A stretch of 49,924 bases of DNA from an uncultured Chitinophagaceae bacterium (GTDB lineage Bacteria > Bacteroidota > Bacteroidia > Chitinophagales > Chitinophagaceae), in assembly GCA_903904335.1 (NCBI GenBank), contig CAIVCF010000236.1, forward strand, positions 1 to 49,924, written 5' to 3'. A program made the position numbers and the translations under genes. The notes beneath the pieces are model-generated. The model was not told the DNA's origin. It saw only the letters and a program-made list of their open reading frames with translations, and searched no databases. Each line of letters starts with the position of its first letter. The first letter of the stretch is position 1. Shown here piece by piece: positions 16,206 through 25,041 of this stretch.

Positions 16206-17834
16206 TCAAACTTGAAATACTCCTGTTTTAAAATCATCGATATCGGGATTATGATTAGCTGCATTGATTCCTTCGCTGATCACTTGTCTTGTTGCAAACG
16301 GATCAATGATATCATCCACCCATAATCTTGCTGCAGCATAATAAGCAGAAGTTTCTTTTTCGTATTTGGCTTTAAGATCGTCTAATAATTTTTTTTCTTC
16401 ATCAGCATTCAGCATTTTGCCTTGCGCTTTAAGCGTAGCTACTTGTATCTGCAACATTGTTTTTGCAGCCTGATCACCACCCATGACCGCAATTCTTGCA
16501 GAAGGCCATGCATAAATGAAACGGGGATCATAAGCTTTGCCGCACATGGCGTAATTGCCCGCGCCATAAGAGTTTCCGACGATGATGGTTATTTTGGGAA
16601 CGACAGAATTAGCCACTGCATTCACCATCTTCGCACCATCTTTTATAATGCCGCCGTGTTCGCTTCGGCTGCCTACCATGAATCCTGTTACATCCTGCAA
16701 AAAAACCAAAGGAATTTTTTTCTGGTTGCAATTCATGATAAAACGTGCAGCTTTATCGGCACTGTCATTATAAATAACACCGCCCAATTGCATTTCGCCT
16801 TTTTTATTCTTGATGATGAGACGCTGATTGGCAACAATACCAACTGCCCATCCATCCACCCTGGCATAACCGCAGATGATGGTTTTACCGTAATCTTTTT
16901 TAAATTCATCGAATGAATGATTATCAACAACACATTCAATTAATTCGATCATATCATAAGGTTTTGCATTACCTGCTGAAATGATCTTATAAATTTCTTC
17001 TGCTTTTCTTTTTGGGTGTGTTGATGCAATTCTGTCGAAACCTGCTTTCGGTTTTTCGCCCAATTTGCTCATGATCTTTTTGATCTGATCAAGACATTCT
17101 CTTTCTGTCTTGAATTTATAATCGGCAATACCGCTTATTTCTGTATGAGTTACTGCACCACCTAATGTATCATTGTCAATGTCTTCACCAATTGCTGCTT
17201 TCACCAAATAAGAACCTGCCAAAAAAATAGAACCATTGCCTTCCACCATCAATGTTTCATCGCTCATGATGGGAAGATAAGCGCCGCCTGCAACACAGGC
17301 ACCCATCACTGCTGCGATTTGTGTAATGCCCATGGCACTCATTTTTGCATTGTTGCGGAATACCCTGCCGAAATGTTCTTTATCGGGAAAAATTTCATCC
17401 TGCATGGGTAAAAAAACACCGGCACTGTCCACTAAATAAATGATGGGCAATTTATTTTCCATGGCGATTTCCTGCATACGCAAATTCTTCTTGCCGGTTA
17501 TCGGAAACCAGGCACCTGCTTTTACTGTTTGATCATTCGCTACAATAACACATTGCCTTCCGCTGATATAACCGATGCCCGCAACAGTGCCGCCGCAGGG
17601 ACAACCGCCCTTTTCTTCATACATGTCGAATCCGGCAAAGCTGCCGATCTCTGTAAACACAGACCCCTTGTCTAACAAGTATTCAATACGTTCTCTTGCC
17701 GTTAATTTATTTTTTTCTTTTTGTTTATCGATCGATCTTTTGCCGCCGCCCAGTTTGATGACCTCAAAATGCCGCTGCATTTCCTGCACTGCTGCTTTCA
17801 TCCAATCCTCCCGGTTATTTGATGCTGCATTCAT
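16206..17834 (-). CDS. Acyl-CoA carboxylase beta subunit (methylcrotonoyl-CoA carboxylase type)
   Basis: A 542-residue carboxyltransferase subunit transferring CO2 from carboxybiotin to an acyl-CoA. Both crotonase-like halves are present. The N-terminal half has KLTARERIEYLLDKGSVFTEIG, NDQTVKAGAWFPITGKKNLR, LVDSAGVFLPMQDEIFPDKEHFG and AAVMGACVAGGAYLPIMSDE. The C-terminal half has QDVTGFMVGSRSEHGGIIKD and GNSYGAGNYAMCGKAYDPRF, with MGGDQAA. The GAGNYAMCGKAYDPRF block is characteristic of methylcrotonoyl-CoA carboxylase beta (leucine degradation), as opposed to propionyl-CoA carboxylase. No biotin-carrying alpha subunit is in the window, so the partner must be elsewhere. Substrate is an inference. 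Confidence 0.9.
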   Translation of the reverse strand: MNAASNNREDWMKAAVQEMQRHFEVIKLGGGKRSIDKQKEKNKLTARERIEYLLDKGSVFTEIGSFAGFDMYEEKGGCPCGGTVAGIGYISGRQCVIVANDQTVKAGAWFPITGKKNLRMQEIAMENKLPIIYLVDSAGVFLPMQDEIFPDKEHFGRVFRNNAKMSAMGITQIAAVMGACVAGGAYLPIMSDETLMVEGNGSIFLAGSYLVKAAIGEDIDNDTLGGAVTHTEISGIADYKFKTERECLDQIKKIMSKLGEKPKAGFDRIASTHPKRKAEEIYKIISAGNAKPYDMIELIECVVDNHSFDEFKKDYGKTIICGYARVDGWAVGIVANQRLIIKNKKGEMQLGGVIYNDSADKAARFIMNCNQKKIPLVFLQDVTGFMVGSRSEHGGIIKDGAKMVNAVANSVVPKITIIVGNSYGAGNYAMCGKAYDPRFIYAWPSARIAVMGGDQAAKTMLQIQVATLKAQGKMLNADEEKKLLDDLKAKYEKETSAYYAAARLWVDDIIDPFATRQVISEGINAANHNPDIDDFKTGVFQV

Positions 17835-18222
17835 ACGAACAATTGTTAGTTTACGAAGATAGGGAAAGCTATAGTTACATGAAAGATAGGGATTATCAAC
17901 TTTTCAAAGGGTTACAAGGTCTATACAACAGGAACTGCTTTAGATTGATCGATCTGCTTTTCCCCTGACCAATGAGTTTGCGAGTTATTTTGGTTATAAG
18001 AACGGGGTTTGATCCTGTCTTAAAGGCAGTTGAAATTGTATATGATTCAATTTTGAGGTATCAATAAAGCATACATAAACTATCTATAAGTTACCTATAA
18101 TAGGGGTAGCTTATAGGTGGCTTATAGATAGCTCATAGGTAGCTTACAGGTAGTTTATGTTAGAAAATAAATGAATTCTATCTTGCGTGTCTTATACTAA
18201 AAGATTTTACTAAAATGGCAGA
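17835..18222. other. 388-nt intergenic region
   Basis: No gene seen. The left half (17835-18060) shows nothing recognisable. The right half holds the imperfect hairpin and 11-bp repeat block described separately (18073-18160). Confidence 0.6.
18073..18160. repeat. Long imperfect inverted repeat built of 11-bp units
   Basis: The left arm 18073-18099 (ACATAAACTATCTATAAG and on) pairs with the right arm 18134-18160 (ending GGTAGTTTATGT): 27 nt with four differences, all transitions. The right side is made of about five degenerate 11-bp units of the form AGCTTATAGGT. Confidence 0.75.
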
Positions 18223-18783
18223 TCATTTACAAGCCTTCTGAAACAGATCTTTTTTCAAAACCACCATTCCCCTGAATTCTTTTTTCATCCGTTCAAATGT
18301 GGGCATGGGTAGCTGAAAGTTTCCGCACATATTGAAACCTTGGCTTTTATAAAACGAAATAGCATCGATACTCGAATCCATGGCTTTTAAAAACACTATA
18401 TCTTTTTTATGTTGCCGGGCAATATCGAAAACATATTGCATCAGTTGTTTGCCCAATCCTTTGCCGGTTGCTTCTTTATAAATATAAATACGTTCCACTT
18501 CCAATGCATTCAATTTTTCAAAGCCTTGCAATGTTTCATTAATTTTTATTTTGAGATAGCCTAAGGCTTTATTGTTTTTATACGCAACACAATACATGAT
18601 ATTCTGATCGGCTAATTCTTTTTGTAAAATATTTTCGGGATAAGCATATTGATGCATATACCAATCGGCACCGCCCTCATTCCATAGGTGTAAGTAATGT
18701 TGCTTGTAAATATCTTTTGACAATGCAGACAGTTTACTTGCATCGGCAGTATTCATTTGCTGAATGATTATTTGATGGTCCAT
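18223..18783 (-). CDS. GNAT family N-acetyltransferase
   Basis: A 186-residue acetyl-CoA-dependent acyltransferase. The GNAT core is visible: CVAYKNNKALGYLKIKI (beta strands), LEVERIYIYKEATGKGLGKQLMQYVFDIA with the Q/RxxGxG/A-type acetyl-CoA loop KGLGKQ, and FLKAMDSSIDAISFYKSQGFNMCGN. The substrate is unknown. It overlaps the upstream thioesterase gene by 16 nt, so the two are probably co-transcribed and coupled. An internal Met at residue 10 (18756) would remove the overlap, so the exact start is open. Confidence 0.85.
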   Translation of the reverse strand: MDHQIIIQQMNTADASKLSALSKDIYKQHYLHLWNEGGADWYMHQYAYPENILQKELADQNIMYCVAYKNNKALGYLKIKINETLQGFEKLNALEVERIYIYKEATGKGLGKQLMQYVFDIARQHKKDIVFLKAMDSSIDAISFYKSQGFNMCGNFQLPMPTFERMKKEFRGMVVLKKDLFQKACK

Positions 18784-19208
18784 TCAAAATTTTCTGATTT
18801 GGGGATCAATTCAAATCCCTGTCTGAAAAGTTCAGGGGGGATTGCTAATTTTCTTTTCTCTGTATCGATCCAGGCACCATCAACGGTAATGATGGCGGAA
18901 AGTTTGTCTTTATTCTTCCATATCTCATGCACCATCGTCCATCTTCTTATGTCTTCCGTGCATTTCAACATCTTTACGTTTATTTCGATCATATCACCAA
19001 AATGGATCTCTTTTCTGAATACGGCTTCTTCTCTCAATAAGATCGGCCCCATATGATGTTGCATCATTACGGCAGCGGTCAAACCATGCTCTGTTAAAAA
19101 ACTCATGCGCACAAATGCGCCCCAGTCGTAATACACACTATGGCGTAAATGAAAGTTAGGATCAAGATCGCTCCATCTTATTTCTACTTTCTTTTTGTAT
19201 TCACTCAT
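18768..19208 (-). CDS. Acyl-CoA thioesterase (4-hydroxybenzoyl-CoA thioesterase-like hotdog)
   Basis: A 146-residue hotdog-fold thioesterase. The N-terminal VEIRWSDLDPNFHLRHSVYYDWG matches the 4HBT signature with the catalytic Asp in SDLDPNFH, followed by the long helix and REEAVFRKEIHFGDMIEI. It hydrolyses acyl-CoA of unknown chain type. It is first of a two-gene unit with the GNAT gene (16-nt overlap). Confidence 0.85.
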   Translation of the reverse strand: MSEYKKKVEIRWSDLDPNFHLRHSVYYDWGAFVRMSFLTEHGLTAAVMMQHHMGPILLREEAVFRKEIHFGDMIEINVKMLKCTEDIRRWTMVHEIWKNKDKLSAIITVDGAWIDTEKRKLAIPPELFRQGFELIPKSENFEWTIK

Positions 19209-19300
19209 AATGAAAATTGAGTAAGCAATTTAAACGAAATAATAATGCTTAATTGATTTTGTAAAATTCTCAGGTTAAAATTTATTGATATCCATGAGAT

Positions 19301-19333
19301 AAACGCAATCGTTCTCGGCATCGATTGCGTAAA
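19301..19333. promoter_or_regulatory. LacI-type operator pair before the truncated ORF
   Basis: ACGCAATCG (19303-19311) and CGATTGCGT (19322-19330) form a perfect inverted repeat with a 10-nt spacer. The right member in context (TCGGCATCGATTGCGTAAA, 19315-19333) matches 17 of 19 positions of the identical sites at 19738-19756 and 29606-29624. The left member is the reverse complement of the same core, GAACGATTGCGT. Confidence 0.6.
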
Positions 19334-19411
19334 AAAAGAAAGCCACTTTAAGCGAAGTCGTTTCAAAAGTATGCGAGATTCATAGTCGATTGTTAACCAA
19401 ATATTGCTATT

Positions 19412-19642
19412 ATGAAAAAAATTTTACTCATTTTAATTGCTGGATTTTTATTCTACAATAATGCAAGTGCTACAGCAACACCTGTAACTTGGACAGCAGT
19501 TACAGGTACAAATTTAGATTGGAATTCTCCATCGACATGGACGATTACCTCAGGATCATCAACCCATTCAATACCCGGTGCTGAAGGAACAACAGTAACC
19601 AATTATACAGATAATGTTGTAATTCCTGTAGGAAGTGTGTAA
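19412..19642 (+). pseudogene. Truncated secreted protein (76 residues)
   Basis: An ORF with a good signal peptide (MKKILLILIAGFLFYNNASA) and a mature part containing WTAVTGTNLDWNSPSTWTI and DNVVIPVGSV. These words (W-DW-N-x-x-x-x-W and D-x-V-x-I-P) open many large secreted or beta-helix proteins of this phylum, but here a TAA stop ends the frame after 76 codons and no continuation is found in any frame before susC. It has a LacI-type operator 78 nt upstream, the same distance as the GH28 gene. I read it as the 5' remnant of a once larger secreted protein. A genuine short protein is possible. Confidence 0.5.
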
Positions 19643-19737
19643 ATATTTCAATAAAACCTTCTTCCTATATGGTTTTTCATGGTAATCTGAAATAAGCGCA
19701 TTGAAAGTCTTATTTTATGAAAATCATATTCATTTTT

Positions 19738-19756
19738 TCGGGAACGATTGCGTAAA
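19738..19756 (+). promoter_or_regulatory. LacI-type operator before susC
   Basis: TCGGGAACGATTGCGTAAA is identical over 19 bp to 29606-29624. The core GGGAACGATTGC matches 9 of 12 positions of a symmetric LacI-like GCAAACGTTTGC site. It ends 121 nt before the susC ATG. Confidence 0.65.
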
Positions 19757-19877
19757 AAAATGCCTTGTACAAGCCCTATTCCTAACGAATAACTGTTTAA
19801 AATTGTGGTGTGAAATTTAAATAAGATGATACAAAATTCTTATTGATTATCACAGATTGTCTAAAAATAGCTGCTAT

Positions 19878-22800
19878 ATGAAAAAATTGCTCTCTTCAAT
19901 TTTACTATTGTTCGTATCTGCAACAATAGTATTTTCTCAAAACAATAAAACTGTAAAAGGCAGGGTAACCGATGAAAGCGGTGCAAGATTACCTTTTGCT
20001 TCAGTTACGATCAGTGGAACTCAAAAAGGGACTCAAACTGATAGCACCGGTAAATTTACGATCCAGGTTCCTGCTGACGGGAAGACTTACAGTTTAGTGA
20101 TCAGTTATGTTGGATTTTCACCCAAAACTGTTACAGTGACAGGAAATGATCTGCAAGACATTAAATTGCAACGTCAGGCAGCAGAAGCTGAAGATGTAGT
20201 GGTGATCGGCTACCAATCTGTAAAAAGAAAAAATGTATTGGCTTCCGTTTCTTCTATCAGTGCCAAAGACCTGAAAGATGTACCCGTTAATTCAGCTGCA
20301 GAAGCACTGGCAGGACGATTGGCCGGTGTGCAGGTTACAACTGCTGAAGGTTCTCCTGATGCAGATGTAAGGATCAGAGTAAGAGGCGGGGGCTCCATTA
20401 CACAGGATAACTCACCATTATATATAGTAGACGGTGTACAGGTAGAAAACGGATTATCGACTTTATCTCCGCAGGATATTCAAAGCATTGATGTGTTGAA
20501 AGATGCTGCTGCCACTGCGATCTATGGTGCACGTGGTGCCAATGGTGTGGTGATCATTACAACAAAATCAGGTAAGCCCGGAAAATTAATAATTACCTAT
20601 AACGGTTTTTATGGTCAAAAATATTTGACAAAAGAATTGCCGGTTTTAAGTCCTTATGAAATGGTCATGTTCGAATATGAAAGAACCAGACCAAGTTCAA
20701 CAGATAGTGCAACATTTGCAAGCACATACGGCACTACATGGGATACGCTTAACAATTATAAAAATGTTCCTAATGTCGATTGGCAAAAATTGGTGCTTGG
20801 CCAAACCGGTAAAACACAAACACACAGTATTGGTTTTAGCGGAGGAAACACTAAAACAACCTTCAATTTTAATTATACCTATAATGATGAGAAAGCGATT
20901 GTGCAAAGTTCAGCTTTCCAGCGAAATCTGCTTTCATTCAAATTAGATCATTCCATGACCAACAAACTAAAGATCGGATTCTCCACAAGATTTGATGATC
21001 AGAATGTGTATGGGGCAGGTGTTTCTTCAACTAACGGTTCATCTTATAACAGATTGCGTAATTCAGTTAAGTATAGACCATTCTTGTCAAATGGAATTAA
21101 TTCACCGGATGTGATAGATCCGAGCTTGGTAAACAATAACGTTGGAAACGGATTAAGTTTGATAAATCCTATTGCATTGAATAATGCCGAATACAGAAAA
21201 AGAATTACGACGGCACTTAATATGACAGGATATGCCAATTATCAGATCAGTAAGAATTTTTCATTCAGATCTTCTTTTGGAATTGATTACAATAATTTAG
21301 CTAACCGTTCCTTTGAAGATTCTATTACACCGATCTCTATAATTCAGGGAGGTGGGTTGCCAACAGCGGAAGTTGATACAACAACCAGGCTGACGATCAA
21401 CAACTCAAATGTATTCAGCTATTCTTTACATGGTATCAATAAGAAACATGATATCGATGTGCTCATTGGTGAAGAAACCTATAAAGTGAACACAGATATC
21501 TCTTTCAACCAATACAGGAATTTTCCTAAATACACAACACCCGATCAGGCATTAAATCAATTAACAAACTTGGGAATTTATTTTGCAGGATATCCTCAAT
21601 ATACCAAAACAGAATTTACTTCGCTTTCATTTTTCAGCAGGGTAAGCTATGCTTTTGAAAATAAATATTTATTCTCTTTTAATGTAAGAGCTGATGGTTC
21701 TTCCAAATTTGCGGAAAATCAGCGATGGGGCTATTTCCCTTCCGGTTCGGCTGCATGGAGGGTTTCAAGAGAAAATTTTATGCAGAATGTTAATTTTATC
21801 AGTGACCTGAAATTTAGAGTAGGTTATGGTCAGGTGGGTAATAACAGGATCAATGATTATCTCTATATCAATACATTTAATTATGGTGTAGCACCCAATC
21901 CGAGTTTTCCGTATTACTACGGTCTTAACGGACAATTGGTTTACGGCTATCAATCTGCAGGGTTAGTGAACCCTAATTTGAAATGGGAAACCACTACCAG
22001 CAGAAACTTAGGAATGGACCTTTCCATTTTAAAAAGCAGATTGAACTTATCAGTTGATTATTATAAGAATACCACAGACGGTTTATTATTGAATACTCCG
22101 ATCGCATCAACTTACGGTTATGCAAGCCAATTACAAAATATTGGATCAACCGAAAATAAAGGATGGGAATTTCAGTTAAATGCAGTTTTGATTCAGAAGA
22201 AGGCTTTCACATGGAATGCAAATTTTAATATTTCTTTCAACCAGAATAAGATTGTCAGTTTAGCTACTAATCAAACATCATTCTTAACTAATTCCAGTTG
22301 GGGAGTATCCGGTCAACCGGCAGATTATATAGCAAAAGTAGGCGACCCTGTTGGTGAAATGTATGGATTTGTAACCGATGGTTTTTATAAGGTCACAGAT
22401 TTTGATTATAACAGCACGGCAAAAACCTATACATTAAAAGCAGGTGTTGTTACAGATGCTTCCATTATCGGACCTCCGCAACCGGGTATGCTTAAGCTGA
22501 AAGACCTTAATGGAGATGGCGTTGTTGATATTAATAATGATCGTACCGTTATCGGTCATGCCAATCCGAAATTTCAGGGAGGTTTAAATCAGCAGTTTGT
22601 TTATAAAAATTTTGATGCAAGTATTTTTATCAATTTTGTATATGGCAATGATATTTATAATGCCAATAAGATCGAGTTCACCAATGGTTATACACCTAAT
22701 TCGAATCTGTTAGCGATCATGCAGGACAGATGGAGAACTGTTGATGCTACCGGAGCTGTTGTTACAGATCCAACTGCTTTAACTGCATTGAATGCAAACG

Positions 22801-23114
22801 CAAAAATATGGCGGCCTTTAACAAGCTCAGGCGCATTTTACCTGCATTCATGGGCTATTGAAGATGGTTCTTTCTTACGAATCAATAATGTTAGTTTCGG
22901 ATACACTATTCATTCCAAGAGTCTGCAGAATTTGCATATCAGCAGATTAAGGGTGTATACCACTGTAAATAATTTGGCAATATTTACCAAATATTCAGGA
23001 TATGATCCCGAAGTGAATGTAAGTCCTACCAATCCTTTAACTCCCGGATTAGATTATTCAGCTTATCCAAAGAGCAGAACTTTTTTAGTAGGTGTTAATG
23101 TATCATTTCTTTAG
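19878..23114 (+). CDS. SusC/RagA-type TonB-dependent outer-membrane transporter
   Basis: A 1078-residue TonB-linked outer-membrane channel for glycan uptake. The ATG at 19878 gives a clean signal peptide (MKKLLSSILLLFVSATIVFS); the TTG at 19857 does not improve it. Domains: carboxypeptidase-D regulatory-like domain about residues 20-100 (VKGRVTDESGARLPFASVTI...), then plug about 105-225 with the SusC-type words VVVIGYQSVKRKN, SAAEALAGRLAGVQV, VRGGGSI, LYIVDGVQV and IDVLKDAAATAIYGARGANGVVIITTK, then the beta-barrel to the C-terminus (NVSFL). No STN/anti-sigma interaction domain is present, so control is not by SusC-sigma signalling. It pairs with SusD 20 nt downstream. The locus content implies pectin oligosaccharides as cargo. 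Confidence 0.95.
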   Translation: MKKLLSSILLLFVSATIVFSQNNKTVKGRVTDESGARLPFASVTISGTQKGTQTDSTGKFTIQVPADGKTYSLVISYVGFSPKTVTVTGNDLQDIKLQRQAAEAEDVVVIGYQSVKRKNVLASVSSISAKDLKDVPVNSAAEALAGRLAGVQVTTAEGSPDADVRIRVRGGGSITQDNSPLYIVDGVQVENGLSTLSPQDIQSIDVLKDAAATAIYGARGANGVVIITTKSGKPGKLIITYNGFYGQKYLTKELPVLSPYEMVMFEYERTRPSSTDSATFASTYGTTWDTLNNYKNVPNVDWQKLVLGQTGKTQTHSIGFSGGNTKTTFNFNYTYNDEKAIVQSSAFQRNLLSFKLDHSMTNKLKIGFSTRFDDQNVYGAGVSSTNGSSYNRLRNSVKYRPFLSNGINSPDVIDPSLVNNNVGNGLSLINPIALNNAEYRKRITTALNMTGYANYQISKNFSFRSSFGIDYNNLANRSFEDSITPISIIQGGGLPTAEVDTTTRLTINNSNVFSYSLHGINKKHDIDVLIGEETYKVNTDISFNQYRNFPKYTTPDQALNQLTNLGIYFAGYPQYTKTEFTSLSFFSRVSYAFENKYLFSFNVRADGSSKFAENQRWGYFPSGSAAWRVSRENFMQNVNFISDLKFRVGYGQVGNNRINDYLYINTFNYGVAPNPSFPYYYGLNGQLVYGYQSAGLVNPNLKWETTTSRNLGMDLSILKSRLNLSVDYYKNTTDGLLLNTPIASTYGYASQLQNIGSTENKGWEFQLNAVLIQKKAFTWNANFNISFNQNKIVSLATNQTSFLTNSSWGVSGQPADYIAKVGDPVGEMYGFVTDGFYKVTDFDYNSTAKTYTLKAGVVTDASIIGPPQPGMLKLKDLNGDGVVDINNDRTVIGHANPKFQGGLNQQFVYKNFDASIFINFVYGNDIYNANKIEFTNGYTPNSNLLAIMQDRWRTVDATGAVVTDPTALTALNANAKIWRPLTSSGAFYLHSWAIEDGSFLRINNVSFGYTIHSKSLQNLHISRLRVYTTVNNLAIFTKYSGYDPEVNVSPTNPLTPGLDYSAYPKSRTFLVGVNVSFL

Positions 23115-23134
23115 TTAAAAAAATTACTTCGCAT

Positions 23135-24949
23135 ATGAAAAAGACATTTTTAAATAGCATAAAAATCAGCATTGTTGTATTGCTGGTAATGGTTGTAAGT
23201 TCATGTAAGAAATATCTGGATGAGCAACCGATAACTGCTTACGGCACTGATTTTGTTTTCAGCAGTGTTTCTACTGCTTACTCTGCCATTGCAGGAGTAT
23301 ATAGTCAGCTTACCGGTGATCAGGGATATGGCATCCGTTTAAGCTTGTATTATACAGTGGACAATGATGAAACCCAAGGTCCAACAGGCGCTGCTGATAA
23401 CGATAGAAGAGATATTGCACGTTATTCTGCAACAGCCGGAAATGCGCAGTTAAATAGCCCGTTTTTACAATTGTTCAGAGGAATTGAATTTGCCAATATT
23501 TGTATTGCCAATATTCCTTCCATGTCACAATACAGTGGTTCAAAACAATTGCAGAGAATGTATGGTGAAGCATTGACCCTGCGTGCACAATTTTATTTTG
23601 AAGCGATCAGAAATTGGGGCGACCTGCCTGCCAATTTTCAACCTGCAGCAGTTTTAGCACTCACAAACCCTTTACCTTCCAGAGTGGACAGAGATACATT
23701 GTATAATCATATTTTGAATGATCTGTTAACTGCAGAAAGTCTTGTGCCATGGAAATCTGAGTTGGCAGGTATCGGCGATCCTATCGATGAAAGGATCACT
23801 AAAGGTGTGGTAAAAGCATTACGTGCAAGGATCGCATTATTCCGTGGCGGATATTCATTGCGCAACGCATCAGCACAGATGCAAAGAACTGCTGATTATC
23901 TTACTTATTATAAAATTGCCTGGAGTGAATGTAATGATATCATTAATTCAGGTCAGCATGGTTTGGAAGCAAGTTATCGTTCATTATGGCATGATTATGT
24001 TTGTGCCCATGCTTTAACTGATCCTGCAAATGAGATCATGTTTCAGGTAAGTGCCATTGGCGGTACAGGTGTAGCGGATACTAAATTGGGTTATTATAAC
24101 GGGCCAACCGTTAATGCTTTAGGCAATAAGAGTATCAATATCCTTCCTACTTATTTTTATCTGTTCGATTCAACTGATTTGAGAAGAGATGTTACCTGTG
24201 CTCCATATATTGTTGCTGCAGATGGTATCACTAAAACACCTCAAGTTATAACTGCCATCAATGATGGAAAATACAGAAGGGACTGGATCAGCAGTCCGGT
24301 TGTTTCTCCAACCAGTGCTGTTCAATATTTAGGTTTAAAATGGCAGATCATCAGATATGCCGATGTGTTATTAATGTTTGCTGAAGCAGATAATGAAATT
24401 AACGGAGGCCCGTCTGCCGCTGCTTATACTGCGATCAATCAGGTTAGAAGAAGAGGATACGGCAAACCTATCGGCACTGCTAATGCAACGGTTGATCTTC
24501 CTGCCGGTTTATCGCATGATGACTTCTTTACTGCGCTTGTAAAAGAACGTTCATTAGAATTAGGTGCAGAAGGAATCAGAAAATATGATCTGATCAGATG
24601 GAACTTATTGGGAACCACATTGAACAATACAAAAACTGCATTGACCAATATGTCAAATCTGGTTGCACCGTATAACAAATTACCGGTTTCTATGTATTAT
24701 ATCACCGGTACAAAAGCGGATGATGGTACGATCTGGAAGAACTCATTGTATACAACAGCGCCTTCAAGTACACCATCAGGAACAACAAAAATTACCTGGA
24801 TGGGTGTTGCAGGAACTGCCAATGCAATTTATGCAACTGCATTGTCAAGATTTGCAACAGGATTTACTGCTAATAAGTGCGAATTGTTACCTATTCCTCA
24901 GCCGGCAAGGGATGCCAATATTAATTTGACACAAAATCCCGGCTATTAA
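23135..24949 (+). CDS. SusD/RagB-type glycan-binding lipoprotein
   Basis: A 604-residue surface lipoprotein that caps the SusC channel and binds glycan. The lipobox is VVSSC with acylated C24 followed by KKYLDEQP, typical of SusD. The N-terminal TPR-like SusD domain (GIEFANICIANIPSM, YGEALTLRAQFYFEAIRNWGDLP) and the C-terminal RagB domain (IRYADVLLMFAEADNEINGG, INQVRRRGYG, ELGAEGIRKYDLIRWN) are both visible, and it ends LLPIPQPARDANINLTQNPGY. Co-transcribed with susC. It is followed by a UUCG hairpin that may lower read-through into the enzyme genes. Confidence 0.95.
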   Translation: MKKTFLNSIKISIVVLLVMVVSSCKKYLDEQPITAYGTDFVFSSVSTAYSAIAGVYSQLTGDQGYGIRLSLYYTVDNDETQGPTGAADNDRRDIARYSATAGNAQLNSPFLQLFRGIEFANICIANIPSMSQYSGSKQLQRMYGEALTLRAQFYFEAIRNWGDLPANFQPAAVLALTNPLPSRVDRDTLYNHILNDLLTAESLVPWKSELAGIGDPIDERITKGVVKALRARIALFRGGYSLRNASAQMQRTADYLTYYKIAWSECNDIINSGQHGLEASYRSLWHDYVCAHALTDPANEIMFQVSAIGGTGVADTKLGYYNGPTVNALGNKSINILPTYFYLFDSTDLRRDVTCAPYIVAADGITKTPQVITAINDGKYRRDWISSPVVSPTSAVQYLGLKWQIIRYADVLLMFAEADNEINGGPSAAAYTAINQVRRRGYGKPIGTANATVDLPAGLSHDDFFTALVKERSLELGAEGIRKYDLIRWNLLGTTLNNTKTALTNMSNLVAPYNKLPVSMYYITGTKADDGTIWKNSLYTTAPSSTPSGTTKITWMGVAGTANAIYATALSRFATGFTANKCELLPIPQPARDANINLTQNPGY

Positions 24950-24992
24950 TATTTGAAAAAATCAGTCTCAAGTTTAGTGTTGTATAAAAATG

Positions 24993-25016
24993 TATCCCCG
25001 CTTCGGCGGGGATATT
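24993..25016 (+). terminator. UUCG-capped hairpin between susD and the enzyme genes
   Basis: TATCCCCGC-TTCG-GCGGGGATA: a perfect 9-bp, GC-rich stem with a UUCG tetraloop, followed by TTCTTTAA. It sits 43 nt after susD and 25 nt before the CE12 gene. It may be a partial terminator or an mRNA-stabilising 3' end. Confidence 0.7.
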
Positions 25017-25041
25017 CTTTAACTTAATAAATCGGACCAAC

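Noticed and set aside
16422-16916. 164-residue plus-strand ORF
   Set aside because: It is fully antisense to the conserved acyl-CoA carboxylase beta gene and has no protein-like domain pattern.
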